Positions 9,028 to 16,528 of a stretch of 59,037 nucleotides of DNA are shown one piece after another. The translations under genes and the position numbers were made by a program. The stretch covers positions 1 to 59,037 of the forward strand of contig JAGGTI010000112.1 in NCBI GenBank assembly GCA_021163775.1. The letters run 5' to 3'. Numbering within the stretch: the first letter of the stretch is position 1; each line of letters starts with the position of its first letter. The DNA is from Candidatus Zixiibacteriota bacterium (GTDB lineage: Bacteria; Zixibacteria; MSB-5A5; GN15; FEB-12). Under the pieces are notes generated by a model that saw nothing but the letters and a program-made list of their open reading frames with translations, made no database searches and was not told the origin of the DNA.

Positions 9028-9819
9028 ATGAACCGTAACTATCGAGTACAGGTTGCCTTACTGGCGTTGGTTGCATTTATGGTAGCCGCCAATTTTGGTT
9101 GTAACCGATCGCCCCTTGATATCAGCCCGGCTGACTATTTCGCCGCTGGTGTTCTGGTTCAGGTGATGGACCACGATGATGCCCACGCCTCCGCTCGCTT
9201 ATGGCGCGATGACTCTTTTGTGATAGACGGGACAGCCCGATTGGGCGATACGGATCTACCGTATCTTGAAGGCCATTTGATCGATTCGGCCTATCAAGCC
9301 ATCTTACATCCGGCTACTAACCTGGCTGGCGATACCGTATATTTCGTTGCTACCGATAGTACCCGATTCGCCGACAGCATTCTAATCAATGTCGTAGACA
9401 CTTTTTCGATTACGGATAATTTCGAGCCATCGAACCGGCTCCTGCCCGGTGGTGGCCAGGTTTCGTTTTGGTGGACAGCCGCCGCCAATGCCGAGGGGTA
9501 TATAATCGCGACCGTCAAGGCGGGTGAAACTTATACCGGAGTTGGTTACAGCGCTCTGGTGACCACCGGTCAGACGGCAGGGACGATTCCAGCGGATGTC
9601 TTTGTCGATCCGGCTTCGTCCGTACTGGATACCGGTATGTACTACGTCTATGTATATGCGTTTAGCGGTTCACCCGACAGTGCCCAGGCAAGTCAGTGGC
9701 TACCGACCTTGTTGCCGGCTGAGTTTCCGCTCAATATCGACCAGAACCGTTTTACCGGTCGGTTTGGGACTATGGCAGTTACTCTGCACGATTCGGTGCA
9801 TGTGACTTCGGGTCGTTAA
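9028..9819 (+). CDS. Hypothetical secreted lipoprotein
   Basis: The protein starts MNRNYRVQVALLALVAFMV, a typical export signal, and carries a cysteine at NFGC, a plausible though imperfect lipobox, so a lipid-anchored envelope protein is likely. ATG 9028 is chosen because AGGAG (9016-9020) is seven bases upstream; an ATG at 9022 would be too close. After the anchor there is a first beta-rich stretch, then a fibronectin-type-like segment near residues 130-230 with the WWTAAANAEGYIIATV pattern common in such folds. The protein family is not recognised and no enzyme motif is visible. No operon partner is evident; gaps lie on both sides. Confidence 0.7.
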   Translation: MNRNYRVQVALLALVAFMVAANFGCNRSPLDISPADYFAAGVLVQVMDHDDAHASARLWRDDSFVIDGTARLGDTDLPYLEGHLIDSAYQAILHPATNLAGDTVYFVATDSTRFADSILINVVDTFSITDNFEPSNRLLPGGGQVSFWWTAAANAEGYIIATVKAGETYTGVGYSALVTTGQTAGTIPADVFVDPASSVLDTGMYYVYVYAFSGSPDSAQASQWLPTLLPAEFPLNIDQNRFTGRFGTMAVTLHDSVHVTSGR

Positions 9820-9841
9820 TATCTGTTGAAAAAAATCCTTA

Positions 9842-9900
9842 TGTGTAGTTGCGGCTGGTCCTTCGAATTCGTTTGGGCGAATACGTGAGACCTGCCGCTT
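9842..9900. repeat. Bipartite palindromic repeat, copy A
   Basis: GCGGCTGGTC (9851-9860) pairs with GACCTGCCGC (9889-9898), with one mismatch. A second hairpin nests inside (ATTCG 9867-9871 with CGAAT 9878-9882). A nearly identical copy, including the TGTGTAGTTGCGG prefix and the GAATACGTGAGACCTG right arm, is at 16363-16420. Both follow the stop of a plus-strand gene. It looks like a REP-type extragenic element. Confidence 0.75.
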
Positions 9901-9940
9901 TTGTTTGACCAGATACAACTGAGTGCGGAACGAATAGATC

Positions 9941-9994
9941 GTAGGTCGAAACCAGTCCATCCTGAGCTTGTCGAAGGGCGGGCGGTTTCGACAA
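9941..9994. repeat. Composite intergenic repeat (GTAGGTCGAAACCAG type)
   Basis: A GTAGGTCGAAACCAG start and a GGGCGGTTTCGACAA end bracket an inserted CCTGAGCTTGTCGAAGGG unit. The outer parts match 38-73 and 20351-20391. The inserted unit recurs near 11025 and, in reverse orientation, near 15298, 30008 and 45052. This looks like one palindromic repeat nested in another. Confidence 0.6.
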
Positions 9995-10051
9995 TCTGTG
10001 CTCAATTCCATTTTAGTTGCCAGTATAAGACCGATAGGATAAGTTTGTTCT

Positions 10052-10966
10052 ATGACTGACATGGAAGAACTTATCCGACTGCTAAAACATATAGACACCG
10101 AGCAAGTCAATCCGAATACGGTTGATATCGATCGTCTTTCCCCAATAGAGATTGCAAAGAAGATCAATGCCGAAGACAAGATTGTTGCCGATGTGGTTGA
10201 ATTGGCGCTCGAACCGATATCACGTGCCGCCGAAATCTACGCCGAGACACTACGCCGAGGTGGACGAGTTTTCTATATCGGTGCGGGGACTTCAGGGCGA
10301 CTCGGTGTGCTTGATGCCGCCGAATGTCCGCCGACGTTCGGAACCGACCCTGATCAGATTATTGGTCTGATCTCAGGTGGTTATGCGACATTGGTGTTGT
10401 CGATGGAGGGGGTCGAAGATGACTGTGCCGCGGCAGTAAGTGACCTGAAAGAGCGTGATCTTAAGAACGCCGATTTCCTGATCGGATTAGCGGCGTCCAG
10501 CCGAACTCCGTACACGCTGGCCGGGCTGGAGTATGCCAGGTCAATCGGATGTAAGACCGCGTTGATCGCCTGTAATCGGAACGTCAAGCTCGATACTATG
10601 CCGGATATTATGATTGAACTGCCGGTTGGGCCGGAAGCTATCACCGGATCAACCCGGATGAAATCGGGTACGGTGCAGAAGATGACGCTTAATATGATCT
10701 CGACTACTGCGATGGTTTTGTTGGGTAAAACTTACGGCAACCTGATGATTGATCTTCAGTCACGTTCTGACAAATTAGCGGCGCGGTCGCGGCAGATCCT
10801 GATGGAATTGTTAGAGATTGATTTAGATGTGGCCGAAGAACTGTTGAATCGGTCGGATGGTTCGGTGAAGCTGGCGATTGCTATGCACTGGTTGAAGTGC
10901 GACGCGGATGAAGCTCAAAACCGTCTCTCAGATGCGGATGGTTTTCTCTCGCGGTTGGGGTCGTGA
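10052..10966 (+). CDS. murQ: N-acetylmuramic acid 6-phosphate etherase
   Basis: Cleaves the lactyl ether of MurNAc 6-phosphate to give GlcNAc 6-phosphate and D-lactate in cytosolic peptidoglycan recycling. The SIS domain shows the family signature GRVFYIGAGTSGRLGVLDAA followed by ECPPTFG, and the second conserved block TGSTRMKSGTVQKM. At 304 residues it is full length, with the C-terminal UBA-like helical part (AEELLNRSDGSVKLAI). ATG 10052 (MTDMEEL) is used; AGGATAAG is upstream but a little far. No MurNAc transporter or kinase gene is adjacent, so the substrate probably enters through genes elsewhere. Confidence 0.93.
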   Translation: MTDMEELIRLLKHIDTEQVNPNTVDIDRLSPIEIAKKINAEDKIVADVVELALEPISRAAEIYAETLRRGGRVFYIGAGTSGRLGVLDAAECPPTFGTDPDQIIGLISGGYATLVLSMEGVEDDCAAAVSDLKERDLKNADFLIGLAASSRTPYTLAGLEYARSIGCKTALIACNRNVKLDTMPDIMIELPVGPEAITGSTRMKSGTVQKMTLNMISTTAMVLLGKTYGNLMIDLQSRSDKLAARSRQILMELLEIDLDVAEELLNRSDGSVKLAIAMHWLKCDADEAQNRLSDADGFLSRLGS

Positions 10967-10995
10967 TGTGATACGGAGCAGTTACGCTAGTTCTT

Positions 10996-11232
10996 GTAGG
11001 TTGGTGTTCCGATGCTCAAGTCACCTTGAGCTTGTCGAAGGGTTAGCGAGCGGAGAAACCCGACATCCGGCAGATGTGGACATCTGCCGGGCACGGAACA
11101 GATTTCGCTTGACTAGTATCATAGCAGGGCGGAACCCCTTGGTGGTTCCGCCATTCCGTAAGTAGTAGTAGGTCACGCCTACTCGGGGCGTGACACAAAA
11201 AGGCAGGCCTCAAGTGGGCCTGCCCTGCTGGA
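10996..11232. repeat. Cluster of intergenic palindromes between murQ and lpxC
   Basis: The 368-base gap holds several dispersed units. At 11067-11090 CCGGCAGATGT and ACATCTGCCGG form a perfect 11-bp stem with a two-base loop. At 11129-11151 is a GCGGAACCCCTTGGTGGTTC-type hairpin. At about 11025-11045 is a CTTGAGCTTGTCGAAGG unit. At 11170-11192 and 11200-11230 are GTAGGTCACGCC.../GGCGTGACA and AGGCAGGCCTCAAGTGGGCC-type arms. Apparent short ORFs across it are only repeat sequence read as protein. The lpxC promoter is presumably between 11233 and 11334. Confidence 0.75.
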
Positions 11233-11334
11233 GCCTCGTTTGTGGACGAGGATGTTACACTATACACAAAAAAGGCTTGAACCAACCGATGGTGCATAGT
11301 ATACTCCGGCCAACTTGTTACGAGACCGAAGCTT

Positions 11335-12723
11335 ATGTTCAAAAAACAGAGAACCGTCAAGGCCGCTATTACATTTACCGGAGTTGGCCTTCATACCGGT
11401 AACACCTGTACTATAACTTTCAAGCCGGCCCCACCCGATAGCGGCATCAAATTTGTCCGAACTGACCTCAAGGATCAGCCTTGGGTGATGGCCGATATCG
11501 ATCACGTTGTCGAGCTATCGCGTGGTACAACATTACAGCGTGGTGAAGCAAAAGTATACACTGTCGAGCATGTGCTGGCGACGTTTGCCGGATTGCAAAT
11601 CGACAATATGATAGTTGAGCTCGATTCCAATGAACCACCTATTGGCGATGGCTCAGCTAAACCGTATGTTGATTGCCTTTTGGAAGCTGGGATTGAAAAT
11701 CAGGATGTCGACAAATTCTATCTTGAGATTGACACGCCGATGACTTTCAGCGAACCGGAGCGCGGGGTCGATCTGGTCGTGACACCATCGGATGATCTTC
11801 GCATCACGTTTATGATCGACTACAAGAACCCAGCATTGGGTACCCAGTACACGACACTGGTCGATCTGGAAAAAGAATTTGTGGAAGAATTCGCGCCAGC
11901 TAGAACTTTCTGTTTTCTGTCTGAGATTGAAATGCTCAAAGGCGAAGGTTTGATCAAGGGTGGCGGACTAAATAATGCTATTGTTTTTTACGATTCCGAT
12001 AAGGGGCAGGTCGAGGTTGATCGGATTCGCAATGCGCTCAACCTTAAGGATGAGGCTTTTGTTGGCGAGACCGGCATTATCAATGATATCAAGTTACGCT
12101 TTCCCAACGAACCGGCTCGGCACAAAACGCTTGACCTGTTGGGTGATTTGCTCCTGATTGGTGCGCCATTCAAAGGTCATGTGCTGGCGGCTCGTTCAGG
12201 GCATCGCGCTAATGTGGCGTTGGCCAGAAAAATGCGCGAACTATACAAAAAAAAGAAATTCGCCAGCAAGTATTCTAAAGGTGATCGGGCATTGATTGAC
12301 ATTGATGGAATCCTCAAAGTTTTGCCCCACCGATACCCGATGCTGTTAGTGGATCGCATTCTCGATCTTGTGCCAGGCAAAAGTGTGGTGGGGATTAAAA
12401 ACGTCACCATCAACGAACCTTTCTTTCAGGGACATTTCCCCGAGCATCCAGTTATGCCGGGAGTGTTGATTGTTGAGGCAATGGCCCAGGCGGGCGGAGT
12501 ATTGCTACTCAATGCAGTCGAAAATCCCGAAACCAAACTGCCGTTTTTTGTCTCGATAGACAATGCCAAGTTTCGGCAGAAAGTCACACCCGGCGACCAA
12601 CTCCGGTTCGAACTTGAAATGCAGGCCTTCAGGCATTCCACTTGCAAGATGACCGGTAAGGCGTTTGTCGAGGACAAACTGGTTTGTAGTGCCGATTTCA
12701 AAGCGATGGTGGTTGACCGATGA
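11335..12723 (+). CDS. lpxC/fabZ: LpxC-FabZ fusion: UDP-3-O-acyl-GlcNAc deacetylase / 3-hydroxyacyl-ACP dehydratase
   Basis: A bifunctional 462-residue protein joining the committed step of lipid A synthesis to fatty-acid dehydration. Residues 1 to about 300 are LpxC: zinc-site His in the YTVEHVLATF motif, the NEPPIGDGSAKPYVD segment, and the second zinc motif RHKTLDLLGDL supplying His and Asp. Residues about 318-462 are FabZ: the HRYPMLLVDRI entrance and the hot-dog helix GHFPEHPVMPGVLIVEAMAQ with catalytic His and Glu. The fused arrangement is typical of Bacteroidetes, Chlorobi and relatives and is strong taxonomic evidence. The Shine-Dalgarno is weak. The stop overlaps the lpxA start by ATGA, so the two are co-translated. 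Confidence 0.95.
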   Translation: MFKKQRTVKAAITFTGVGLHTGNTCTITFKPAPPDSGIKFVRTDLKDQPWVMADIDHVVELSRGTTLQRGEAKVYTVEHVLATFAGLQIDNMIVELDSNEPPIGDGSAKPYVDCLLEAGIENQDVDKFYLEIDTPMTFSEPERGVDLVVTPSDDLRITFMIDYKNPALGTQYTTLVDLEKEFVEEFAPARTFCFLSEIEMLKGEGLIKGGGLNNAIVFYDSDKGQVEVDRIRNALNLKDEAFVGETGIINDIKLRFPNEPARHKTLDLLGDLLLIGAPFKGHVLAARSGHRANVALARKMRELYKKKKFASKYSKGDRALIDIDGILKVLPHRYPMLLVDRILDLVPGKSVVGIKNVTINEPFFQGHFPEHPVMPGVLIVEAMAQAGGVLLLNAVENPETKLPFFVSIDNAKFRQKVTPGDQLRFELEMQAFRHSTCKMTGKAFVEDKLVCSADFKAMVVDR

Positions 12724-13493
12724 GCAATATTCATACTACCGCGATTGTCTCGCCAAAAGCCGAGCTGGCTGATGATGTCACGATTGGACCGCATACGATA
12801 ATCGAAGACAATGTTATTATCGGTTCAGGGACGAAAATTGCGTCATCGGCGTTGATCGCTTCCAGTGCTCGGCTCGGTGCAAACGTGACTGTGGCGCATG
12901 GTGCAGTAGTCGGCACTGTGCCGCAGGATTTGAAATTTGGCGGTGAAGATTCGCTGTTGGTAGTCGGCGACAATACGACTATCCGTGAGTATGCTACGCT
13001 CAATCGCGGTACTGCTGAACGGGGCGAAACAACGGTCGGAAAGAACTGCCTGATCATGGCCTACGCTCATATCGCACACGATTGCGTGATTGGCAACAAT
13101 GTGATCCTTGCCAACTCGGTCAATCTCGCGGGACATATTGAAATCGATGATTTTGCTATCTTAGGCGGTGTACTACCGGTGCATCAGTTTGTCAAGATCG
13201 GTGCCCACGTGATGATCGGTGGTGGTTTCCGAGTTCAGCAGGATGTTTGCCCGTACGCTTTGATTGCCGGGTACCCGCTCAGAACAGTCGGACTGAACGC
13301 ATTAGGGCTAAAACGTCGCGGTTTCGCACTTGAAGCTATCCGTACAATCAAGACAGCGTATAAGCTGTTGTTCTTCTCGAAGTTGAACACGACCCAGGCG
13401 GTGGAGCGGATAAAGAGCGAGGTTGAAATCATTCCCGAAATTCAAGTCATTCTCGATTTCATTGGTCGTTCGAACCGCGGCCTGATTGTGTAG
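12720..13493 (+). CDS. lpxA: UDP-N-acetylglucosamine acyltransferase
   Basis: First enzyme of lipid A synthesis; transfers a 3-hydroxyacyl chain from ACP to UDP-GlcNAc. 257 residues of left-handed beta-helix hexapeptide repeats (ISPKAELADDVTIGPHTIIE..., with VAHGAVVG and NCLIMAYAHIAHDCVIGNN), followed by the helical C-terminus of LpxA (LKRRGFALEAIRTIKTAYKLLF). The catalytic His is the one in MAYAHIAHDC. It overlaps lpxC/fabZ by four bases and is the last gene of this operon. Confidence 0.95.
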   Translation: MSNIHTTAIVSPKAELADDVTIGPHTIIEDNVIIGSGTKIASSALIASSARLGANVTVAHGAVVGTVPQDLKFGGEDSLLVVGDNTTIREYATLNRGTAERGETTVGKNCLIMAYAHIAHDCVIGNNVILANSVNLAGHIEIDDFAILGGVLPVHQFVKIGAHVMIGGGFRVQQDVCPYALIAGYPLRTVGLNALGLKRRGFALEAIRTIKTAYKLLFFSKLNTTQAVERIKSEVEIIPEIQVILDFIGRSNRGLIV

Positions 13494-13497
13494 TAAC

Positions 13498-13650
13498 GTC
13501 GGAACCCCTTGTGGTTCCGACAATATTTTGTGTCCGGCAGATGTCCACTTGTGCGTGGTGTACGCCCCCGTGCGCCACGAGGTAACGTAGATCGAAACCC
13601 CTTGCGGTTCCGACAATATTGTGTCCGGCAGATGTCCACATCTGCTGGTT
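13498..13650. repeat. Duplicated pair of GGAACCCCTTG and CCGGCAGATG repeats
   Basis: After lpxA a two-part unit occurs twice. A GGAACCCCTTG...GGTTCCGACAATATT hairpin is followed by TGTGTCCGGCAGATGTCCAC, at 13499-13548 and again at 13593-13648. The second copy retains the full palindrome with one change (CTGCTGG); the first has lost its right arm. The direct duplication shows that the two hairpin families can travel together. The short minus-strand ORFs here are repeat-derived. Confidence 0.7.
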
Positions 13651-13712
13651 TGTCTGCCGTCCACAAAAATCTGCGAAATAAAAACCAAAAAAAGAGCCGT
13701 AAAAAAGGGGAG

Positions 13713-13801
13713 CCTGGCGGCGCGATCTTCAAAAGCGTAATTTTTAGCGCCGCCAGGTGGTACCAAGAGTTAGGGGGGGGAGGGGAACCCAACTCGGTAC
13801 C
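13713..13801. other. Double hairpin with G-tract loop between convergent genes
   Basis: CCTGGCGGCGC (13713-13723) and GCGCCGCCAGG (13747-13757) form a perfect 11-bp stem. It is immediately followed by a second stem: GGTACC (13759-13764) plus GAGTT (13767-13771) pair with AACTC plus GGTACC (13791-13801). The second loop is a run of eight G, an A, then four G (13773-13785). It lies between convergent lpxA and the CPBP protease gene, so it may act as a bidirectional transcription barrier. It does not match the other repeat families in this window. Confidence 0.6.
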
Positions 13802-13988
13802 AACGTCCCTTAATCTTACAGCTACTCCCAATAAGTAAAGAATCGGCGAAAATGCAACAGAAAAATAGCCTTTTGCGCACGATTTTCTGGTCTCTGGTTT
13901 AGAATTCGACCGCAAATAAAGGCTACGTAGGTCCACACTGTAACTTTAAGGTATTGTGGTGACTGTAGTTAGCGCGTCAATTCGGTGA

Positions 13989-14720
13989 CTACTGTGGCAT
14001 AAAGAGGGCGCCGAAGTCCTGGAAAAAGTGTGCGATAATACAGGGCCAGAGTCGTCCGGTGCGGATATATAGGAGCGAAAACAGCACGCCGTAGGCTGTG
14101 ATCACGATCAGGCCGGGGACACCCTGGTAGGCGTGCCCAACCCCAAACATAACCGCCGAGACAATAATTGGTATTACCCATGATTTGAATTTGCCAAGCA
14201 AACGCAGGCGGGTCATCAAGTAACCACGGTAGGCGACCTCTTCGCAGAATCCGGCGGTGAACGATACCAATACCCAAATCACTTTGCCGAACGGGGTGGT
14301 CGGTATCAGCAGACCGATTTCACCCGGCATCGGTAAGCCAACCTGTGCTAGTAGCCAGGCAAGTCCGGTCAGAATTGTCCAGGCGGCGAGAAAGAAAGCT
14401 CCGGCCCAGGCAAAATCAAGCAGGCGGATTCGTCCCAGTCCCAGTCCGGCCAGTCCGGTCTTCTCAAAATAGACAGTGACATAATTGAAAAGGAAAATGG
14501 TCCACTGGAATAGTATCGTGGCCACCAGCATGAAAATCAGCGCCCCCTGGTTGAGACTTCTCAAAATAGCACCAGGGTCTTCTTCGATCCCGAGCAAAGA
14601 AATGATGGGGTAAAGAATTAAAAGGATAAACAACGATACAAACGTCCAGCCGGAGAGCTGGAAATTGGCGTTGCCGGTCTGCAACTTAAACAGCGTCAGG
14701 TCGGTTGGGTTACCGCTCAT
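13989..14720 (-). CDS. CPBP family intramembrane metalloprotease
   Basis: A 243-residue multi-pass inner-membrane protein with the CPBP (CAAX protease/bacteriocin-processing) motifs. The EEVAYRGYLMTRL block provides the EExxxR glutamates and arginine, and a later segment (MFGVGHAYQG, then CIIAHFFQDF) supplies the His residues of the metal site. Hydrophobic segments run at about residues 25-45, 60-80, 105-130, 155-175 and 185-215. The target is unknown; related proteins cleave or modify small membrane peptides or act in immunity to bacteriocins. It is followed on the same strand, 66 bases upstream in coordinate terms of its start, by a small LiaI-like membrane gene that may be co-transcribed with it. 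Confidence 0.82.
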   Translation of the reverse strand: MSGNPTDLTLFKLQTGNANFQLSGWTFVSLFILLILYPIISLLGIEEDPGAILRSLNQGALIFMLVATILFQWTIFLFNYVTVYFEKTGLAGLGLGRIRLLDFAWAGAFFLAAWTILTGLAWLLAQVGLPMPGEIGLLIPTTPFGKVIWVLVSFTAGFCEEVAYRGYLMTRLRLLGKFKSWVIPIIVSAVMFGVGHAYQGVPGLIVITAYGVLFSLLYIRTGRLWPCIIAHFFQDFGALFMPQ

Positions 14721-14786
14721 GCCGCCGGGAGTGTAGACTGTCGTCCGTTGGAATTCCTGATTTTCCAGAGTTGGCTCCTTACGTGG

Positions 14787-15002
14787 CTATAGCTGTTGCT
14801 GGTTTGGGTCGTCGTCGGGCTTTTTCTTTATGAGATTCCCGATCACCAGGGCGATGCCCACAATAATCAGAAAAATAGGCCAGCTTTCACCCGGGTCTGG
14901 GATTATGTCCATATTCCAGGCCAGAAAATATAGCCCAACGCCGAGGATAATAATCCCGCTCACTATACTGCCACGGTTGTCATCTTTCTTGCAATCTGTC
15001 AT
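14787..15002 (-). CDS. Small LiaI/DUF5668-like membrane protein
   Basis: 71 residues with two hydrophobic helices: GSIVSGIIILGVGLYFLAW and WPIFLIIVGIALVIGNL. The WPIF(L/I)IIxGI pattern between helices is typical of the LiaI-LiaF-like transmembrane family often linked to envelope-stress sensing. GAGGT lies about nine bases before the ATG on the minus strand. It precedes the CPBP protease gene in transcription order. The C-terminus is charged (KKKPDDDPNQQQ) and probably cytoplasmic. Function not established. Confidence 0.75.
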   Translation of the reverse strand: MTDCKKDDNRGSIVSGIIILGVGLYFLAWNMDIIPDPGESWPIFLIIVGIALVIGNLIKKKPDDDPNQQQL

Positions 15003-15121
15003 ACAATTTTAACCTCATTTTGGGTGTAATCCGTTACAACCTCAAATACATACTGAGTATATGCAAAATCCGTGCAGAAGTTTAGGTCTTTTTGTCCCGG
15101 CGCAATTTGCAGAGGTCAATT

Positions 15122-15315
15122 TGGTGCCGTCAGACGATCTTGCCTGACGGCTTGGACTGCCGAGTGTCGGGCGGGCAGTCGTAGGTCAGGCCGACTCGGG
15201 ACCTGACACATGAAGCGTCGGGCCTAAAGTAGGCTCAACCTACAGGTTCTGACACCATGTCAGGTTGCAAGCAACCTGACCTACGGCCTTACGTCATATT
15301 TCGACAGGCTCACCT
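15122..15315. repeat. Intergenic palindrome cluster
   Basis: Units include GCCGTCAG...CTGACGGC at 15124-15149 (same family as 44930 and 48347), a GTGTCGGGCGGGCAGTCG unit after it, GTAGGTCAGGCC.../ACCTGACA near 15181-15209, the perfect GTCAGGTTGC/GCAACCTGAC stem at 15259-15280, and a TTTCGACAGGCTCACC unit near 15298. From 15316 to 15476 there is an imperfect repeat of AATCATGTGATTC-like text (TGAATCACATGAT at 15345 and GAATCATGTGATTCGG at 15380), an inverted repeat that could be an operator for the following regulator operon. Confidence 0.65.
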
Positions 15316-15476
15316 ATGACGTTTTGGGCTCAGCATGTCTGTTGTGAATCACATGATACCGGGTAGGTGAAATCGCTCGGAATCATGTGATTCGGAGGTG
15401 GTAGCCAGAATCGACGCTATTGGCTAATCTCAGGCTGTACAGCACGAATTGTCGATTGGCAAGAGGAGTTAGAACG

Positions 15477-15989
15477 ATGTCATCAAATCGAATTGTCTAC
15501 CAGAATTGGATAGCCGACCTGGGCCGAGATCCCGGCCAACGACCGGATCCTGATCCGTTTGTAGCCAAGGATCCAATTGAGATTGAACGGCGGGAGAAAA
15601 TTTGTCGGGCAGTTGCCGAGGCGTTGGAACGGTTGACCGACGACGAACGGGAGTTTGTTGAGCGGTACTACTTTATGGGGCGAAGCTATCGTGAGATTTC
15701 CGAGTTGTCCGGTCGGACACCGCACCGATTGGAGGCACTACATCAACGGGCATTGAAAAAACTGCAGAAAGAGTTGACACCCCTGGTTAAGGAGCTTTAT
15801 AGCCTGACCCCTGCGACAAATTATGATTGCCCGATATGCGCCTCGCCGGACCGTAATGAGATTGATCGACTGATTGAGTCACGCGATCCCACCAGTACCT
15901 GGCGGCCGGTGATGAGGCAGATTCGGGAGAAATATAATATCGGTATCGTCACCCCGCAGACTTTGATCGGACACGAGAAATATCATTGA
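15477..15989 (+). CDS. Sigma-70 region-4-like regulator with C-terminal Cys/His domain
   Basis: A 170-residue putative DNA-binding protein, not a full sigma factor. Residues about 40-100 read as sigma-70 region 4 (LERLTDDEREFVERYYFMG, SYREISELSGRTPHRLEALH, QRALKKLQ), with a clear helix-turn-helix. There is no region 2. The C-terminal 55 residues begin CPICASPDRNEID and end IGHEKYH; the CxxC plus HxxxH spacing resembles a widespread small zinc-binding HTH-like module. ATG 15477 is preferred over upstream starts because AGAGGAG lies about nine bases before it. Twenty-six bases after the stop a ribbon-helix-helix gene begins, so a two-gene regulator operon is likely. Targets are unknown. An inverted repeat ATCATGTGATT/AATCACATGAT upstream may be the operator. 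Confidence 0.72.
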   Translation: MSSNRIVYQNWIADLGRDPGQRPDPDPFVAKDPIEIERREKICRAVAEALERLTDDEREFVERYYFMGRSYREISELSGRTPHRLEALHQRALKKLQKELTPLVKELYSLTPATNYDCPICASPDRNEIDRLIESRDPTSTWRPVMRQIREKYNIGIVTPQTLIGHEKYH

Positions 15990-16015
15990 GCTGAACAATC
16001 AGGATGAGGAGAATC

Positions 16016-16288
16016 ATGAGCGAAACACAAAAACAACAGAAACAACAAGAACAGTCGAAAGTAAGAGGCGATCATTGCCTGAATGTATTTGTTTCCCACG
16101 AACTGAAAACCAGTCTGAAAGAACTGGCGCAAAAATATGACCGGACCACCGCCGATATTGTTCGAGCGGTATTGCGGATCGGGATCCCAATGATGGAAGG
16201 TCTCTCACAGGCGGAAGAGGTGATGGTTCGAGAGTATGTGCAACTGTTCCGCAAACTACGCCAGGTGAAAGCCCTCAAAGAGATCTGA
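16016..16288 (+). CDS. Ribbon-helix-helix-like small regulator
   Basis: 90 residues: a Gln/Lys-rich N-terminal arm, then LNVFVSHELKTSLKELAQKYDRT, whose short strand, helix and TTADIVRAVLRIGI second helix match the ribbon-helix-helix fold of MetJ/Arc and antitoxin proteins. A basic helical tail (LFRKLRQVKALKEI) follows. ATG 16016 has GAGGAG four bases upstream; an in-frame ATG at 16004 lies within the same stretch. It is second in the operon with the sigma-r4-like protein. It is not followed by a toxin gene, so an antitoxin role is not supported. Confidence 0.68.
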   Translation: MSETQKQQKQQEQSKVRGDHCLNVFVSHELKTSLKELAQKYDRTTADIVRAVLRIGIPMMEGLSQAEEVMVREYVQLFRKLRQVKALKEI

Positions 16289-16362
16289 TGAATGTCTGTT
16301 GTTAGCTGAAGTAGAGGAATACCCAAGGTCAGGTTATGCTGAATTTATCGAAAAAGTTCTCT

Positions 16363-16420
16363 TGTGTAGTTGCGGCAGGTCCTTCGAATTCGTCTGGGCG
16401 AATACGTGAGACCTGTCGCT
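16363..16420. repeat. Bipartite palindromic repeat, copy B
   Basis: GCGGCAGGTC (16372-16381) and GACCTGTCGC (16410-16419) form the outer stem, and ATTCG/CGAAT the inner one. It matches copy A at 9842-9900 at nearly every base, including the flanking TGTGTAGTT. It lies in the gap between the RHH gene and the convergent hpf gene. Confidence 0.75.
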
Positions 16421-16528
16421 ATTGTCTGATATGCGTTTACGTGTCAGGTCAATCCCGTCTTAACGGTATAAGGACCTGACACAACTGTGAATAGGGGTTT
16501 TCAACAAGCCCCACCGCAAGAGAGTCTG

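Noticed and set aside
13308-13936. Overlapping minus-strand ORFs of 152 and 164 codons
   Set aside because: They consist of repeat sequence and the antisense of lpxA, with low-complexity peptides such as PADVDICR shared with other gaps; no coding signal.
16004-16288. RHH protein as an antitoxin of a toxin-antitoxin module
   Set aside because: No toxin-like gene overlaps or adjoins it; the neighbour is a sigma-r4-like protein and the next gene downstream is convergent hpf.
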